DNA of 64,000 bases from Methanosarcinales archaeon Methan_01. Its GTDB lineage: Archaea > Halobacteriota > Methanosarcinia > Methanotrichales > Methanotrichaceae. Both the position numbers and the translations under genes were made by a program. The stretch covers positions 1 to 64,000 of the forward strand of contig LUYE01000038.1 of the NCBI GenBank assembly GCA_001602645.1. The letters are read 5' to 3'. The notes below the pieces were generated by a model, which saw only the letters and a program-made list of their open reading frames with translations, was not told the DNA's origin and ran no database searches. Positions 1 through 8,487 of this stretch are shown here, in pieces (position 1 is the first letter of the stretch; every line of letters begins with the position of its first letter).

Positions 1-3
1 TTC

Positions 4-795
4 CTAGACACAATCTTTATTGTAAGGTGAGTAATAAAATTTATAACTTTCGTTCCGGAGTACTAGTAGCATCTCAGGGGTCCAATAGGTATCTGGATTG
101 TTCAGGACCAACTCCATAAATGGGGCGCCGTTGGTAACAGGGTCTTCGACGTAGTCGGCCACTCCCGACGTGTGGGTCAATAACTCTCGTATTGTCACTT
201 GTTCTGCGTAGTCCTTGCCTTCAAAGACGAAGAGACTCTCTAATGAGCTCTCCGGCAGATATTTGGCAATCGGGTCGTCAAGAGAAATCGCTCCTCTCTC
301 AGCGAGCATGCATATCAGAGTAGCCGTGAAGACCTTCCCGATGCTGGCTATGTGGAATGGCACATCTTTTCCACCCGGTGGATACTCATAAGAGATGCCC
401 AGCTTTTCAGAATGTAGTAATACCTGTAGACTTGATCGGCCTTGGATCTCTTCCTCAATTCCCGCCAAGTACTGGTCCAGATGCTCTTGGACATCAAAGC
501 TCTTGTCGTTGCCGGAATCTCGGAGTCTACTCCCTTCGTCAGTGCGATCTTCGGCCTTCAAGTCAACTCTAAGTTGGCCAATAATGTCCCACGCTTCGTC
601 CATTGTTGCCGATATCGCATTCCAGAATTCAACCATTACTATGGCCCTATGAGGATCCACCAACTGATTGAGTGTTTGTACTATAAATTGGCTTGATGGC
701 ACATCAGATGGCGACGAGTAACAGCAACCTCCAATGGGCAATGCTACTAGAGCGGCCAGAGCGATTCGAAATGCTAGGCTGGCTACCCCATTCAT
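4..795 (-). CDS. Class C beta-lactamase-like serine hydrolase (PF00144 type), truncated or frameshifted at its C-terminus
   Basis: The protein is 263 residues and stops just inside the window edge. It starts with a lipoprotein-type signal: a hydrophobic stretch followed by LPIGGC, with the lipidation Cys near residue 24, so it is probably anchored outside the membrane. The SxxK nucleophile motif of serine beta-lactamase-like enzymes is S151-I-G-K154, followed by LAERGAISLDDPIAKYLPE and the ITIRELLTHTSG-like stretch (here VTIRELLTHTSGVADY) typical of the family. Family members run to about 350-500 residues and carry a YxN motif after this point. Here the chain ends in FYYSPYNKDCV, roughly where YSN should be, so a frameshift or stop has probably cut the gene. 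The rest may lie to the left of the window. The fold is clear; substrate and activity are unknown. Confidence 0.75.
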   Translation of the reverse strand: MNGVASLAFRIALAALVALPIGGCCYSSPSDVPSSQFIVQTLNQLVDPHRAIVMVEFWNAISATMDEAWDIIGQLRVDLKAEDRTDEGSRLRDSGNDKSFDVQEHLDQYLAGIEEEIQGRSSLQVLLHSEKLGISYEYPPGGKDVPFHIASIGKVFTATLICMLAERGAISLDDPIAKYLPESSLESLFVFEGKDYAEQVTIRELLTHTSGVADYVEDPVTNGAPFMELVLNNPDTYWTPEMLLVLRNESYKFYYSPYNKDCV

Positions 796-1079
796 ATAAA
801 TGCCTCTTGTACTACTCTGCTCACTTCGTGTCCCTCAGGCGCTTTTTCTTGCATTGCGAGATTCTGCCTTGGAGGGGTTGACATCACCAATTGATATGGC
901 GTGACACGGCATAATGAACTAATTTCTGAGTCCCCAAACCCTTCCATGCTCTAATGCTGGTATATACTACCTTAAAAGGTTTAGGTTTCTCTACCGTGTT
1001 CTATAGTCAAATAAAGTCAGAAGCATATTAATTTCATTCATTTTTATATTCAAACATTTCTCTGTGGGGGTTCTATGAA

Positions 1080-1550
1080 GTGCTGGATGTAGTCGACGGC
1101 TGCCTCCCGATGGACGCCTCGGGCGAGTTCGTCGCCAAGGCTGAGAAATCCGACGTCGTCCACGATCTGCTGGCGCATCTCGCAGAGGAGATGATCCGGA
1201 TGAACCGGGAGAAGCAGGAGGAGATCCGGGGGTTCCTCGCGTGGCTTGAGGATTTCATCGGCTCCAGGGTCGACGACCTCTCGAACAAGACGAAGGTCCA
1301 GGCCTACTACGAGATCGAGTTTCCCGAGCTTCTCGCCGTCCTCAAGAAGAACCGGGGCAAGCTCGCCGTCGACCCAAGCCGCCGGGCCTTCGGCGAGGAC
1401 CTGCGGCGGGAATACTCGGCGTCGATGGAGAAGCTCGGGCCGCTCCTCGCGCGGATCGGCACCGTCGACCGGCTCATCGATGCGATCGTGTATCGGCTAT
1501 ACGGCCTCACCGCCGAGGAGGTCGCCATCGTCGAGGGGAGCCTCGAGTGA
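1080..1550 (+). pseudogene. C-terminal fragment of an Eco57I/TaqI-like restriction-modification methyltransferase, copy 1
   Basis: The open frame encodes 156 residues, starts at a weak GTG and has no catalytic domain. It ends in RLIDAIVYRLYGLTAEEVAIVEG, split here as RLIDAIVYRLYGLT and AEEVAIVEG. This is the characteristic tail of large Eco57I-type methyltransferase/restriction proteins, just after a helical stretch (residues about 28-60, EEMIRMNREKQEEIRGFL). The NPPY and AdoMet motifs of the full enzyme are missing. It aligns without gaps to a second copy at 2441-2911, with runs of identical DNA (for example about 1213-1263 against 2573-2623). I therefore read it as a remnant of a duplicated gene rather than a functional protein, though a small folded C-terminal protein cannot be excluded. 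Confidence 0.65.
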
Positions 1551-1650
1551 TCTATCTCCTGTGGGGGGAGTTGGTGTAGGGGCGCTTGAAGGCCGATAAA
1601 TAAATATAAGTAGTGAGGCCCGTGATCGACCGCATAGGGAGCAGATCAGA

Positions 1651-1935
1651 TTGAAAAAGAGCAAAGCGATTAAACAAATTAACAGGTGGAGGGAAAGCCG
1701 TACAGATGTGCGTTTTAATGACCTCCTTTTAGTCGCGATAGCTTTTGGTTTTGAATTCAAAGGCATGAAGGGTAGTCACGTGGTCTATTCGAGGCGTGAT
1801 TTAGACGAGATTTTGACCTTTCAGAGCGTGAATGGCAAAGCAAAGCCTTATCAAGTGAAACAATTAATAGACTTGGTCGATAAATACAAACTCACCGAGG
1901 ATGAGCCCGATGTACAAAATAAACGTCTTTTATAG
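1651..1935 (+). CDS. hicA: HicA-like mRNA interferase toxin
   Basis: The 94-residue protein has a TTG start with a GGGAG about 11 bases upstream. The core MKGSHVVYSR near residues 46-55 matches the HicA dsRNA-binding-fold signature, in which a Gly-Ser-His motif carries the catalytic His. The YQVKQLIDLVDKY helix near the C-terminus is the usual HicA ending. The N-terminus is longer than in the shortest HicA proteins (about 60 residues). The stop overlaps the start of the HicB-like gene in a different frame, the arrangement expected of a co-translated toxin-antitoxin pair. HicA toxins cleave mRNA; activity here is inferred from family only. The pair sits between two fragments of a restriction-modification gene. 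Confidence 0.72.
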   Translation: MKKSKAIKQINRWRESRTDVRFNDLLLVAIAFGFEFKGMKGSHVVYSRRDLDEILTFQSVNGKAKPYQVKQLIDLVDKYKLTEDEPDVQNKRLL

Positions 1936-2125
1936 TATCGAGGACGAAGGGTACATCGCCACAGTACCTGAGTTGCCGGGCTGTTCTGCTTTTGGAGAGA
2001 CCAGAGAGGAAGCCCTGGAGGAGATAGAAGTGGCAAAAACTCTGTGGCTCTCCGCCGCGGCGGCGGAAGGCAGAACTGCGCAGGTTCCCCATGAAAGCAG
2101 CGTAGGCCACCGACTGACTGTTTGA
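1910..2125 (+). CDS. hicB: HicB-like antitoxin
   Basis: This is a small protein beginning MYKINVFYSIEDEGYIATV, followed by PELPGCSAFGETREEALEE. That is the partial-RNase-H fold signature of HicB (the YIATVPELPGC strand and the T-x-EEAL helix). I chose the ATG at 1910 over the in-frame ATG at 1901 because GAGGAT (about 1896-1901) then serves as ribosome binding site. It overlaps the end of the HicA-like gene. The last 15 or so residues (VPHESSVGHRLTV) resemble the short proline-containing tail of minimal HicB proteins; there is no added DNA-binding domain. It should neutralise the upstream toxin by direct binding. Confidence 0.75.
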   Translation: MYKINVFYSIEDEGYIATVPELPGCSAFGETREEALEEIEVAKTLWLSAAAAEGRTAQVPHESSVGHRLTV

Positions 2126-2440
2126 GTGGCGAAGTTCTGCCCTGTTTATCATCGAGTAAACCCCGGCGGCAGGCTTATATCGGACTGATTTTATAGATGT
2201 CGCGGCGGCTTATGACGACGCGATAAGCGCCATCCGACTGAATCGATAAGATTCGGTGACCACCCTTCGGATGAGCATATTTTCGGGCTGCCAACCGATG
2301 GGAACGGGCGACGGAATGAGTATAATCATATAAATATATTTATTAAGGAATGTGGAATCGACGCGGAAACAAAAGAGGGGTTCCGCCGCCGCCTCTCAGA
2401 GGAGTTCTCGGCTTCTATCGCCGCCGGAAATTTCGATAAA

Positions 2441-2911
2441 GTTCTTGAAGTAGTCGACGACTGTCTCCCGAAGGATGCCGCAGGAGATTTCATTGCCGAG
2501 GCCGAGAGGTCCTACATCGTCTGCGATCTTTTGGCGCACCTCGCCGAGGAGATGATCCGGATGAACAGGAAGAAGCAGGAGGAGATCCGGGGGTTCCTCG
2601 CGTGGCTTGAGGATTTCATCGGCGCCGGGGTCGACGACCTCTCGAACAAGACGAAGGTCCAGGCCTACTACGAGATCGAGTTTCCCGAGCTTCTCGCCGT
2701 CCTCAAGAAGAAAAAGCGGAAGCTCGCCTGCGACCCAAGCCGCCGGGCCTTTGGCGAGGACCTCCGGCGGGAATACTCGGCGACGGTGGAGAAGCTCGCG
2801 CCGCTCTTGCTGCGGATCGGGGAGGTCGACCGGCTCATCGATGCGATCGTCTACCGGCTCTACGGGCTCACCGCCGAGGAGGTCGCCATCGTTGAGGGGA
2901 GCCTCTCTTGA
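2441..2911 (+). pseudogene. C-terminal fragment of an Eco57I/TaqI-like restriction-modification methyltransferase, copy 2
   Basis: This is a gapless match to the fragment at 1080-1550: the same 471 bases, the same EEMIRMN helix and the same YRLYGLTAEEVAIVEG tail. The frame stays open to the left as far as 2216, through a plausible coding stretch (GFRRRLSEEFSASIAAG), but has no ATG or GTG. The first in-frame start is a TTG at 2531 inside the homologous part. It is best read as the 3' end of a gene that lost its catalytic half. The 3' flanks of the two copies also look related (a G-rich run after each stop), so the duplication included downstream DNA. Confidence 0.65.
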
Positions 2912-3126
2912 ACTCTTTCTGTCCTGGGGCCGGTGGCGGAGGGGGGCGTCTTCAGGCCCCGCCGGGCCAAGCGCCGCCCGGCGCCGCGGCGCCGGGCGGG
3001 ACGGACGACGGGATCGAAAGATGGAAGAGGAGGAGGGCGCCGGAGCAGGGAGGGTCGGGGTCATGAGATGGGTGGGCGTCAGAGCTGCTTTGTACGGGAT
3101 CGACGCGGGCTTTGGGCTTCAGGAAG

Positions 3127-3136
3127 TATAAATATA
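3127..3136 (+). promoter_or_regulatory. TATA-like box upstream of the MNT-fragment gene
   Basis: TATAAATATA lies about 24 bases before the ATG at 3160. That spacing suits an archaeal TATA box driving a leaderless or short-leader transcript. Confidence 0.45.
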
Positions 3137-3159
3137 ATCAGATACATAGGACCTCAGCG

Positions 3160-3330
3160 ATGAAGATTGAGGAGACCTTGAAGGCCCGGCGGGAGGAGAT
3201 CCTCGCCATAGCCGAGAAATACGGGGTCCGAAATGTCCGGATATTCGGCTCCGTAGCCCGGGGCGAGGCCGATGACCGAAGCGACCTCGAGGAGGCTCTT
3301 CCCCCCGAAGGCGATGGCATCTTGAAATAG
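3160..3330 (+). pseudogene. Truncated MNT-type nucleotidyltransferase (MntA-like antitoxin) fragment
   Basis: The 56-residue frame begins MKIEETLKARREEILAIAEK and contains GSVARGEADDRSDLE. This matches the GSxARGxxxxxSDxD active-site stretch of minimal nucleotidyltransferases, which partner HEPN toxins. The second metal-binding Asp of the SDxD motif is Glu here, and the chain then ends in LPPEGDGILK instead of continuing for another 40-50 residues. No HEPN gene follows. It is therefore a decayed antitoxin, although its TATA box is still visible. Confidence 0.6.
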
Positions 3331-3451
3331 GCCCCTGGACACAACAGAAAGAACTTACCCCTCGCCTTTCCAGGAACCCCGGCCTGAGGTCCTTTGACGC
3401 AACCTATTAGTACGTCTTCCCTTCAACCTTTGAATCGAGGACTGATTCCTC

Positions 3452-4405
3452 ATGACGCGAACCATAAAGCACCTCTTCGGCCCCGTCCCCTCCCGGAGGC
3501 TTGGCCTCTCCCTCGGGGTCGACCTCCTGCCGTTCAAGACCTGCACCCTCGACTGCGTCTACTGCCAGCTGGGGCCGACGACCTGCCTCACCCTAGCCCG
3601 GGAGGAGCGCGTCTCCCCCGCTGAGGTCTTGGAGGAGATCCGGTCCCTATCCGAGGAGGGGTCGGATCGGGTTGGGGATGGAGATGGGGGGAGAGGGGCG
3701 GTGGAGTTCGACTACCTCACCCTCGCCGGCTCCGGGGAGCCCCTCCTCCACCGGGGCCTCGAAGAGATCATCCGGGGGGCGAAGGAGGCGGTCGATAAAC
3801 CCGTCGCCCTTCTGACGAACGGGACCCTCTTCTTCCAAGACGACGTTAGGCGGGAGGTTCTGGAGGCGGACCTGATCATCCCCTCCCTCGACGCCGCGAC
3901 CCAGCCGACCTTCGAGAGGATAAACCGCCCCCACCCCGACCTATCGATCGACGAGATCGTCGAGGGGCTCGTCCGCCTCCGGGAGGAGTTCGAGGGAGAG
4001 ATCTGGCTGGAGGTGATGCTCGTCAAGGGGATCAACGACGGCGAAGCCGCCTTAATAGCCGAGGCGGCCGAGAGGATCGGCCCCGACAAGGTCCAGCTCA
4101 ACACCGTGGTGAGGCCTCCAGCGGAGCCTGTCCAGCCCCTCTCCCCCGACGAGATGGATGGGATGCTGGAGGTCTTCTCCGGCGCCGAGGTGATCGCTGA
4201 ATGGGGCAGAGACCTCTCGAAGATGACGGTGGATCTGATCCGTGACCTCCTCACCCGGAGGCCCTGCACCCTCGCGGAGCTCTCCTCCCTCTCGGGCCTC
4301 CACCAAAACGAGATATTGAAGTACCTGGAGGTTCTGGAGGCAGAGGATAAGATCATGAGGCTGCGGCACAAAGACCGCCTCTACTTCCAGGCAAAGGATG
4401 GGTGA
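3452..4405 (+). CDS. Radical SAM protein (COG0731-like Fe-S oxidoreductase) with C-terminal winged helix
   Basis: The protein is 317 residues. The [4Fe-4S]/SAM site is CTLDCVYC near residues 30-37 (C-x3-C-x2-C). LTLAGSGEPLLHRGL supplies the GGE-like SAM contact, and the barrel continues through IWLEVMLVKGIND. The N-terminal FGPVPSRRLGLSLGVD is a hallmark of the COG0731 group of methanogen and bacterial radical SAM proteins. The last 70 residues (LLTRRPCTLAELSSLSGLHQNEILKYLEVLEAE) look like a winged helix-turn-helix domain, suggesting nucleic-acid or protein docking. The substrate is not known. It is not the wyosine enzyme TYW1, whose extra domains are absent. Confidence 0.82.
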   Translation: MTRTIKHLFGPVPSRRLGLSLGVDLLPFKTCTLDCVYCQLGPTTCLTLAREERVSPAEVLEEIRSLSEEGSDRVGDGDGGRGAVEFDYLTLAGSGEPLLHRGLEEIIRGAKEAVDKPVALLTNGTLFFQDDVRREVLEADLIIPSLDAATQPTFERINRPHPDLSIDEIVEGLVRLREEFEGEIWLEVMLVKGINDGEAALIAEAAERIGPDKVQLNTVVRPPAEPVQPLSPDEMDGMLEVFSGAEVIAEWGRDLSKMTVDLIRDLLTRRPCTLAELSSLSGLHQNEILKYLEVLEAEDKIMRLRHKDRLYFQAKDG

Positions 4406-4588
4406 GGTGAGATGGGATCCGCCTCCGCCGTACCGATGACGGCTCGACGGGCAACGGAGATTTCGATCCTGATTTCGATGGCTATGATAACAGAGCGACG
4501 ATATATAGACAGATGAAGATCTTATGGACCGATGAAGATCTCGAAAAGAATCCCTAAAAATTTAACATAATTTCACGATGGTGTTACT

Positions 4589-5455
4589 ATGGAAGAATGC
4601 GATGCTAACTGCGAATCCTGTAAATCGAGAGGGACCTGCCCAGACCCGAGGAAGGAGATGGACGTAGAGCTCCGGGCCGTCTCGTTCAGGATGGAACGGG
4701 TGAAGCACAAGATCATGATCGCGAGCGGCAAGGGCGGGGTCGGGAAGAGCACCGTCGCCGTCAACCTCGCCCGCGCCCTCCAGGCCCGGGGCTTCCGGGT
4801 CGGGGTCCTGGACGCTGACATCACCGGCCCCAGCACAGCCAAGCTCTTGGGCGTAGAGAAGGCGAGGCTTCAGGCCGGGCCTGGGGGGATCGAGCCCGTC
4901 GACTCGAAGGGGCTGAAGGTGATCTCCATGGCCTTCGCCTTGTCGGGACCCGACTCTGCCGTTGTCTGGCGGGGTCCGATGAAGATGGCGGCGATAAAGC
5001 AGTTTCTATCCGACGTCAACTGGGGCGACCTCGACTTCCTCATCATCGACCTTCCCCCGGGGACGAGCGACGAGCCCCTCAGCGTCGTCCAGCTCCTGCC
5101 GGACCTCACCGGCGCCGTCATCGTCACCACCCCCCAGGAGGTCGCCCTCCTCGACTCCAGGAAGGCGGTGAACATGGCGAAGTCGATGAAGGTCCCCATC
5201 CTCGGGATCGTCGAGAACATGAGCGGCCTCCGATGCCCCCACTGCGGCGAGCTGATCGAGATCTTCAAGACCGGCGGAGGAGAGAGGGCGGCGGAGGAGC
5301 TCTCTGTCCCCTTCCTGGGGGCGATACCCCTGGACCCGGAGGTAGCCCCCCTCGGGGACGAGGGGATAGCCTTCGTCGAGAAGGGGACCGCCGCTATGGA
5401 GAGCTTCGAGAAGGTCGTCGACGGGATCCTCGACCAGATCGGCGAGGAGAATTAG
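4589..5455 (+). CDS. Mrp/Nbp35/ApbC-family Fe-S cluster carrier P-loop ATPase
   Basis: The protein is 288 residues. After an N-terminal Cys-rich stretch (C5, C9, C12 and C18 in ECDANCESCKSRGTCP) comes the deviant Walker A GKGGVGKST near residue 48. The switch LDADITGPS, DLPPGTSDEPL and the C-terminal MSGLRCPHCG motif follow; the CxxC binds the bridging cluster in the Nbp35/Mrp dimer. The family assembles and transfers [4Fe-4S] clusters to apo-proteins in the cytoplasm, which fits a methanogen rich in Fe-S enzymes. The ATG is preceded by GGTG, and an AT-rich TATA-like stretch lies near 4554-4566. Confidence 0.9.
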   Translation: MEECDANCESCKSRGTCPDPRKEMDVELRAVSFRMERVKHKIMIASGKGGVGKSTVAVNLARALQARGFRVGVLDADITGPSTAKLLGVEKARLQAGPGGIEPVDSKGLKVISMAFALSGPDSAVVWRGPMKMAAIKQFLSDVNWGDLDFLIIDLPPGTSDEPLSVVQLLPDLTGAVIVTTPQEVALLDSRKAVNMAKSMKVPILGIVENMSGLRCPHCGELIEIFKTGGGERAAEELSVPFLGAIPLDPEVAPLGDEGIAFVEKGTAAMESFEKVVDGILDQIGEEN

Positions 5456-5605
5456 GCGGTCTGATCAAAATCGGCGATCTCCGCGGGAGGGCGTAAAAGG
5501 AGCAGGATGGCCTCGGGCCCATGGCCGTCATGAGGCAGAAGGAGTCAAAAACGACCGCATACGGCGGGCCTATAAATGGTCATCCGGGGGATGGGCAGGG
5601 CCCCT

Positions 5606-5779
5606 TCAGGGCCAGAGCCCGAAGGAGTAGTTCATCACGAGAACTGCTGCCCCCACCCCGGAGCTGAAGGCGATCACCGTCTTCGGGTTCAGCTTGATCG
5701 CCGTATCGTCCGCCTCGAAGTACCTCATGAGACCGGCAGAGGACATCAGTCCGCTGCCATCAGACTTCTTCTTTGCCAT
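5606..5779 (-). CDS. Preprotein translocase subunit Sec61-beta
   Basis: This is a 57-residue protein. It has a lysine/serine-rich cytoplasmic head (MAKKKSDGSGLMSSAGLMRY), the conserved FEADDTAIKLNPKTV stretch found in archaeal Sec61-beta/SecG proteins, and a single C-terminal transmembrane helix (IAFSSGVGAAVLVMNYSFGL). Length, charge pattern and topology all match the small non-essential subunit of the SecYE-beta channel. It is transcribed leftward and lies downstream of, and convergent with, the Mrp-type gene. Confidence 0.88.
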   Translation of the reverse strand: MAKKKSDGSGLMSSAGLMRYFEADDTAIKLNPKTVIAFSSGVGAAVLVMNYSFGLWP

Positions 5780-5820
5780 GAGATCCCCCTATTTCAGCGA
5801 CCCCTTCAAGTAAGTTTCGG

Positions 5821-7599
5821 CTACCTCGCCCATCCGTCCCTCTCCCCGTAGGGGTAGAAGTCGGTGGTGTTCACCCCGACGGCCCTCGGCTTGTCGAGGC
5901 AGGGGCTGCCACCGCAGGGGTGGTCGGACCAGTGGTTTCCGCCCTTGAGGGCTCCCCAGTCCCAGAGGTTATTGCCGTCATCCTCCGCCTGGACGACGTT
6001 CTCGATCAGGTTGTTCCGGTAGACGATGCAGCCCGACGACCCGTTTATGGAGATTCCGACGCCGTTTCCTATTATGGAGTTTTCGGCGATCTCCGTCTCG
6101 TTGGAGATGAGGAGCCTTATCCCTGCATCCCGGTTTGCCTCAGCGGCGTTGGAGAGGACCCTATTATTATCAGACTTCCGGAGGAGAAGCCCCTCCCTCC
6201 CGTTCCTGGAGAGGTTGTTTTCTACGATGGCGTTGCCGCCAGACTCCACCAGCATCATCCCTCCGTACCTGTTCTCGGAGGCCTCGTTGCCCCGGAACTC
6301 GTTACCGTCGGAACTCCTGATCAGCATCCCATAGGCTTTGGAGACGACGTTCTCCAGGATCCTGCATCCCCGGGACGCGTATGTGAAGAGGGCATCGTTG
6401 GTGACGGTGCACCCCTCGACGGTGCAGTTTTCGCAGGATGCGAGGGTGATGTGGCTGAACTCCCGCCCCGTCACCACCTCGCCAGATCGGCCGTAGAGGT
6501 AGAGGATCGGGACGCCATCGATGGTGTTCGATTCAGGGATCGAGTTGTTGAAGCTCTCGGCCGCTGACCCGTCGACGGTCAGCCCCAGCTGGACCCCAGC
6601 AAGGTGGTTCCCATCGAAGATGTTCTCCGGAGATTCGGAGATCACGATCCCCGAGTTGGCATTTTCGATATGGTTGTTCTTGAGGACGTTGGCCTCAGAC
6701 CCCGCCGAGATCATCATAACGACGTCCAGCCCCGATAGGCGGTTTTCTGCGACGACGTTATCCATAGAGGTGAAGAGGAAGATCCCGTTCGTCGAGTTCG
6801 AGATGGCGTTCTTCTCGATCAGGTTCTTTGCTGCGGAGTTGAGGGCGATGGCGGTGGTGGCGTTCTCGAAGGTGGATTCCCGGATCGAGTTGGAGGCGGC
6901 TTCGACGAGGATGCCGTAGGTGCAGCTTGTGATCCTGCTCCCGGAGATCCCGTTATCCGTGCTTCCGGAGACGAGGTAGACCCCTCGGGAGGACCCCTCT
7001 GCCTCGCACCCTGAGATGGAGTTTCTAGCCGCGGAGTTGAGGAGGATTCCCGCCCCCGGGACCTCCTTTGATCCCCTACAGTCCTTGGCGACGTTCCCCG
7101 TCACGGTGTTCTCGGAGGATGAGAGGAGGACGATGCCGCAGTACCCCCCCTCCTCCCGGTTATTCTGGATGACGTTTCCCGAGGTGCCGTTCAGGAAGAT
7201 CCCGTGGACGTTCCCCACCAGGACGTTGTTTTTGATCTCGTTTCCCCGGGACTCGACGTAGATCCCGGGGCCCGCAAAGTCCGATATGGTTAATCCCTCG
7301 ATCTTGCAGCCGTCCGCCAGGACCTCGATTCCGATATCGTTTCCGTCACCGACGAGGCCGACGACCCCCTCTTCCCCCCGGGGGGGCATCAAGACGATGC
7401 TCTTGTTCATGACAATGTGCTCCCGGTAGATTCCGGGCTTAACGTAAATCGTATCTCCATCTTTGGCTACGTCTACCGCCTCGCCTATGGTGTGATACTG
7501 GGCAAAGCCGTCGTCGTCGACGATGTACATCTTGGCATCGGCTCCGAGAAAGAGCCCCGAAGAGAGGGCGATCAAGATCGCGAAGGTCAATCTCACCAT
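5821..7599 (-). CDS. Secreted right-handed beta-helix protein (NosD/CASH-like)
   Basis: The protein is about 592 residues. I chose the ATG at 7599 because a clear signal peptide follows (MVRLTFAILIALSSGLFLGADA) and GGTGGA sits just upstream; an open frame runs on to 7896 but is not needed. The mature start YIVDDDGFAQYHTIGEAVD, then DGDTIYVKPGIYREHI, is the classic opening of periplasmic NosD-like beta-helices. It is followed by about 20 turns with the Asn-rich pattern (I-x-x-N-x-x) typical of PbH1 repeats. The end contains LKGGNHWSDHPCGG, close to the GGNYWSDY motif that closes these proteins in methanogens. It is probably a surface protein; there is no C-terminal anchor. Binding partner unknown. 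Confidence 0.8.
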   Translation of the reverse strand: MVRLTFAILIALSSGLFLGADAKMYIVDDDGFAQYHTIGEAVDVAKDGDTIYVKPGIYREHIVMNKSIVLMPPRGEEGVVGLVGDGNDIGIEVLADGCKIEGLTISDFAGPGIYVESRGNEIKNNVLVGNVHGIFLNGTSGNVIQNNREEGGYCGIVLLSSSENTVTGNVAKDCRGSKEVPGAGILLNSAARNSISGCEAEGSSRGVYLVSGSTDNGISGSRITSCTYGILVEAASNSIRESTFENATTAIALNSAAKNLIEKNAISNSTNGIFLFTSMDNVVAENRLSGLDVVMMISAGSEANVLKNNHIENANSGIVISESPENIFDGNHLAGVQLGLTVDGSAAESFNNSIPESNTIDGVPILYLYGRSGEVVTGREFSHITLASCENCTVEGCTVTNDALFTYASRGCRILENVVSKAYGMLIRSSDGNEFRGNEASENRYGGMMLVESGGNAIVENNLSRNGREGLLLRKSDNNRVLSNAAEANRDAGIRLLISNETEIAENSIIGNGVGISINGSSGCIVYRNNLIENVVQAEDDGNNLWDWGALKGGNHWSDHPCGGSPCLDKPRAVGVNTTDFYPYGERDGWAR

Positions 7600-7720
7600 A
7601 CGTCCACCAGAGCCCTGATCCCTCCAATACGTAATACGTCTTTCCATCAGCGTGGTTAGAGATCGCCGTCCAAAAATCTTATCTACGGTCCAAATCATAG
7701 GATCGGCGTTGGTGATCGGG

Positions 7721-7918
7721 TTGACAAAAGTGGCATCCCACAAGCACTGCATCGTCTGCGGCAAGACCGTCGATGAGACGGAGACCTTCTGTGACCAGGT
7801 CTGCGAGTCGAAGTACAGATCCGCCCAGAGACGCCAGACCCTCTTCTTCCTGGTCTTCGTAGGTCTTCTGATCCTGATGCTCATAGTCCCCGTCATCCTG
7901 AAGGCTCCCCAGGTTTGA
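7721..7918 (+). CDS. DUF2116-type zinc-ribbon membrane protein
   Basis: The 65-residue protein starts at TTG 7721, chosen because GGTGATC (7711-7717) is a near-perfect archaeal ribosome binding site. HKHCIVCGKTVDETETFC then DQVCE forms a C-x2-C...C-x3-C treble-clef or zinc-ribbon knuckle. It is followed by a charged stretch (RSAQRRQ) and one transmembrane helix (LFFLVFVGLLILMLIVPVIL). This matches the archaeal family annotated as DUF2116, of unknown function. It is divergent from the beta-helix gene and 17 bases before the next secreted protein. Confidence 0.75.
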   Translation: MTKVASHKHCIVCGKTVDETETFCDQVCESKYRSAQRRQTLFFLVFVGLLILMLIVPVILKAPQV

Positions 7919-7935
7919 TACAGGGTTGATAGGAT

Positions 7936-8367
7936 ATGGGATCGAAGACGGCGTTGCTGATGGTGATCTTTCTCCTCACCCCCGCGGCCTTCGCCGATCG
8001 GGGGAGGGAGTACATTCAGGTCCAGGAGGTGACGATGTCCCTCGAGGATGGCGACGCCGTATTCGAGATAAAGTTCGGCCTCGACCCCTTCGCCAGGCTC
8101 TACGTCCTAGCCCTGGGAACCAAGCACCTGGAGCCGGAGCTCTTGGACCTCTTCTCGGACTTCGGCAACCTCTCGGTGCGGAAGGCCGCCCCTCATCGGG
8201 CGGTCCTCGTCTCGAAAGGGGCAGGCGATCTGAAGAGCGGCTACTACCTCTACGATGCGAGACGGCTGGGCCAAGAGGTGCCAAAGCTGACCGTCGTCTA
8301 CCCCGAGAAGCTCACCCGGACCTTCTACGAGGTCTCCTTCACGCCTAGCGTCTTCTCCGAGGCTTGA
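7936..8367 (+). CDS. Secreted protein of unknown function
   Basis: I do not recognise this 143-residue family. It begins with a signal peptide (MGSKTALLMVIFLLTPAAFA), so the mature protein of about 122 residues is exported. The mature part is a mix of short beta-strands (IQVQEVTMSLEDGDAVFEIKF) and a helix-rich middle containing LEPELLDLFSDFG, with no cysteine and no metal motif. It follows the zinc-ribbon membrane protein closely, so the two may be co-transcribed. Confidence 0.6.
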   Translation: MGSKTALLMVIFLLTPAAFADRGREYIQVQEVTMSLEDGDAVFEIKFGLDPFARLYVLALGTKHLEPELLDLFSDFGNLSVRKAAPHRAVLVSKGAGDLKSGYYLYDARRLGQEVPKLTVVYPEKLTRTFYEVSFTPSVFSEA

Positions 8368-8487
8368 AGGTCAGGGACCGGCTGGGGGGCGACCTCTCCT
8401 ATCTCTTTGTCAGAGCAGCGAGGGCCCGCCATCGGGTCTATGAAAAGAGAAAATCTGATATCGAAAGACGATAGAACCCCCACCAGC

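Noticed and set aside
7600-7896. N-terminal extension of the beta-helix protein to 7896
   Set aside because: It would bury the signal peptide and overlap the divergent zinc-ribbon gene.
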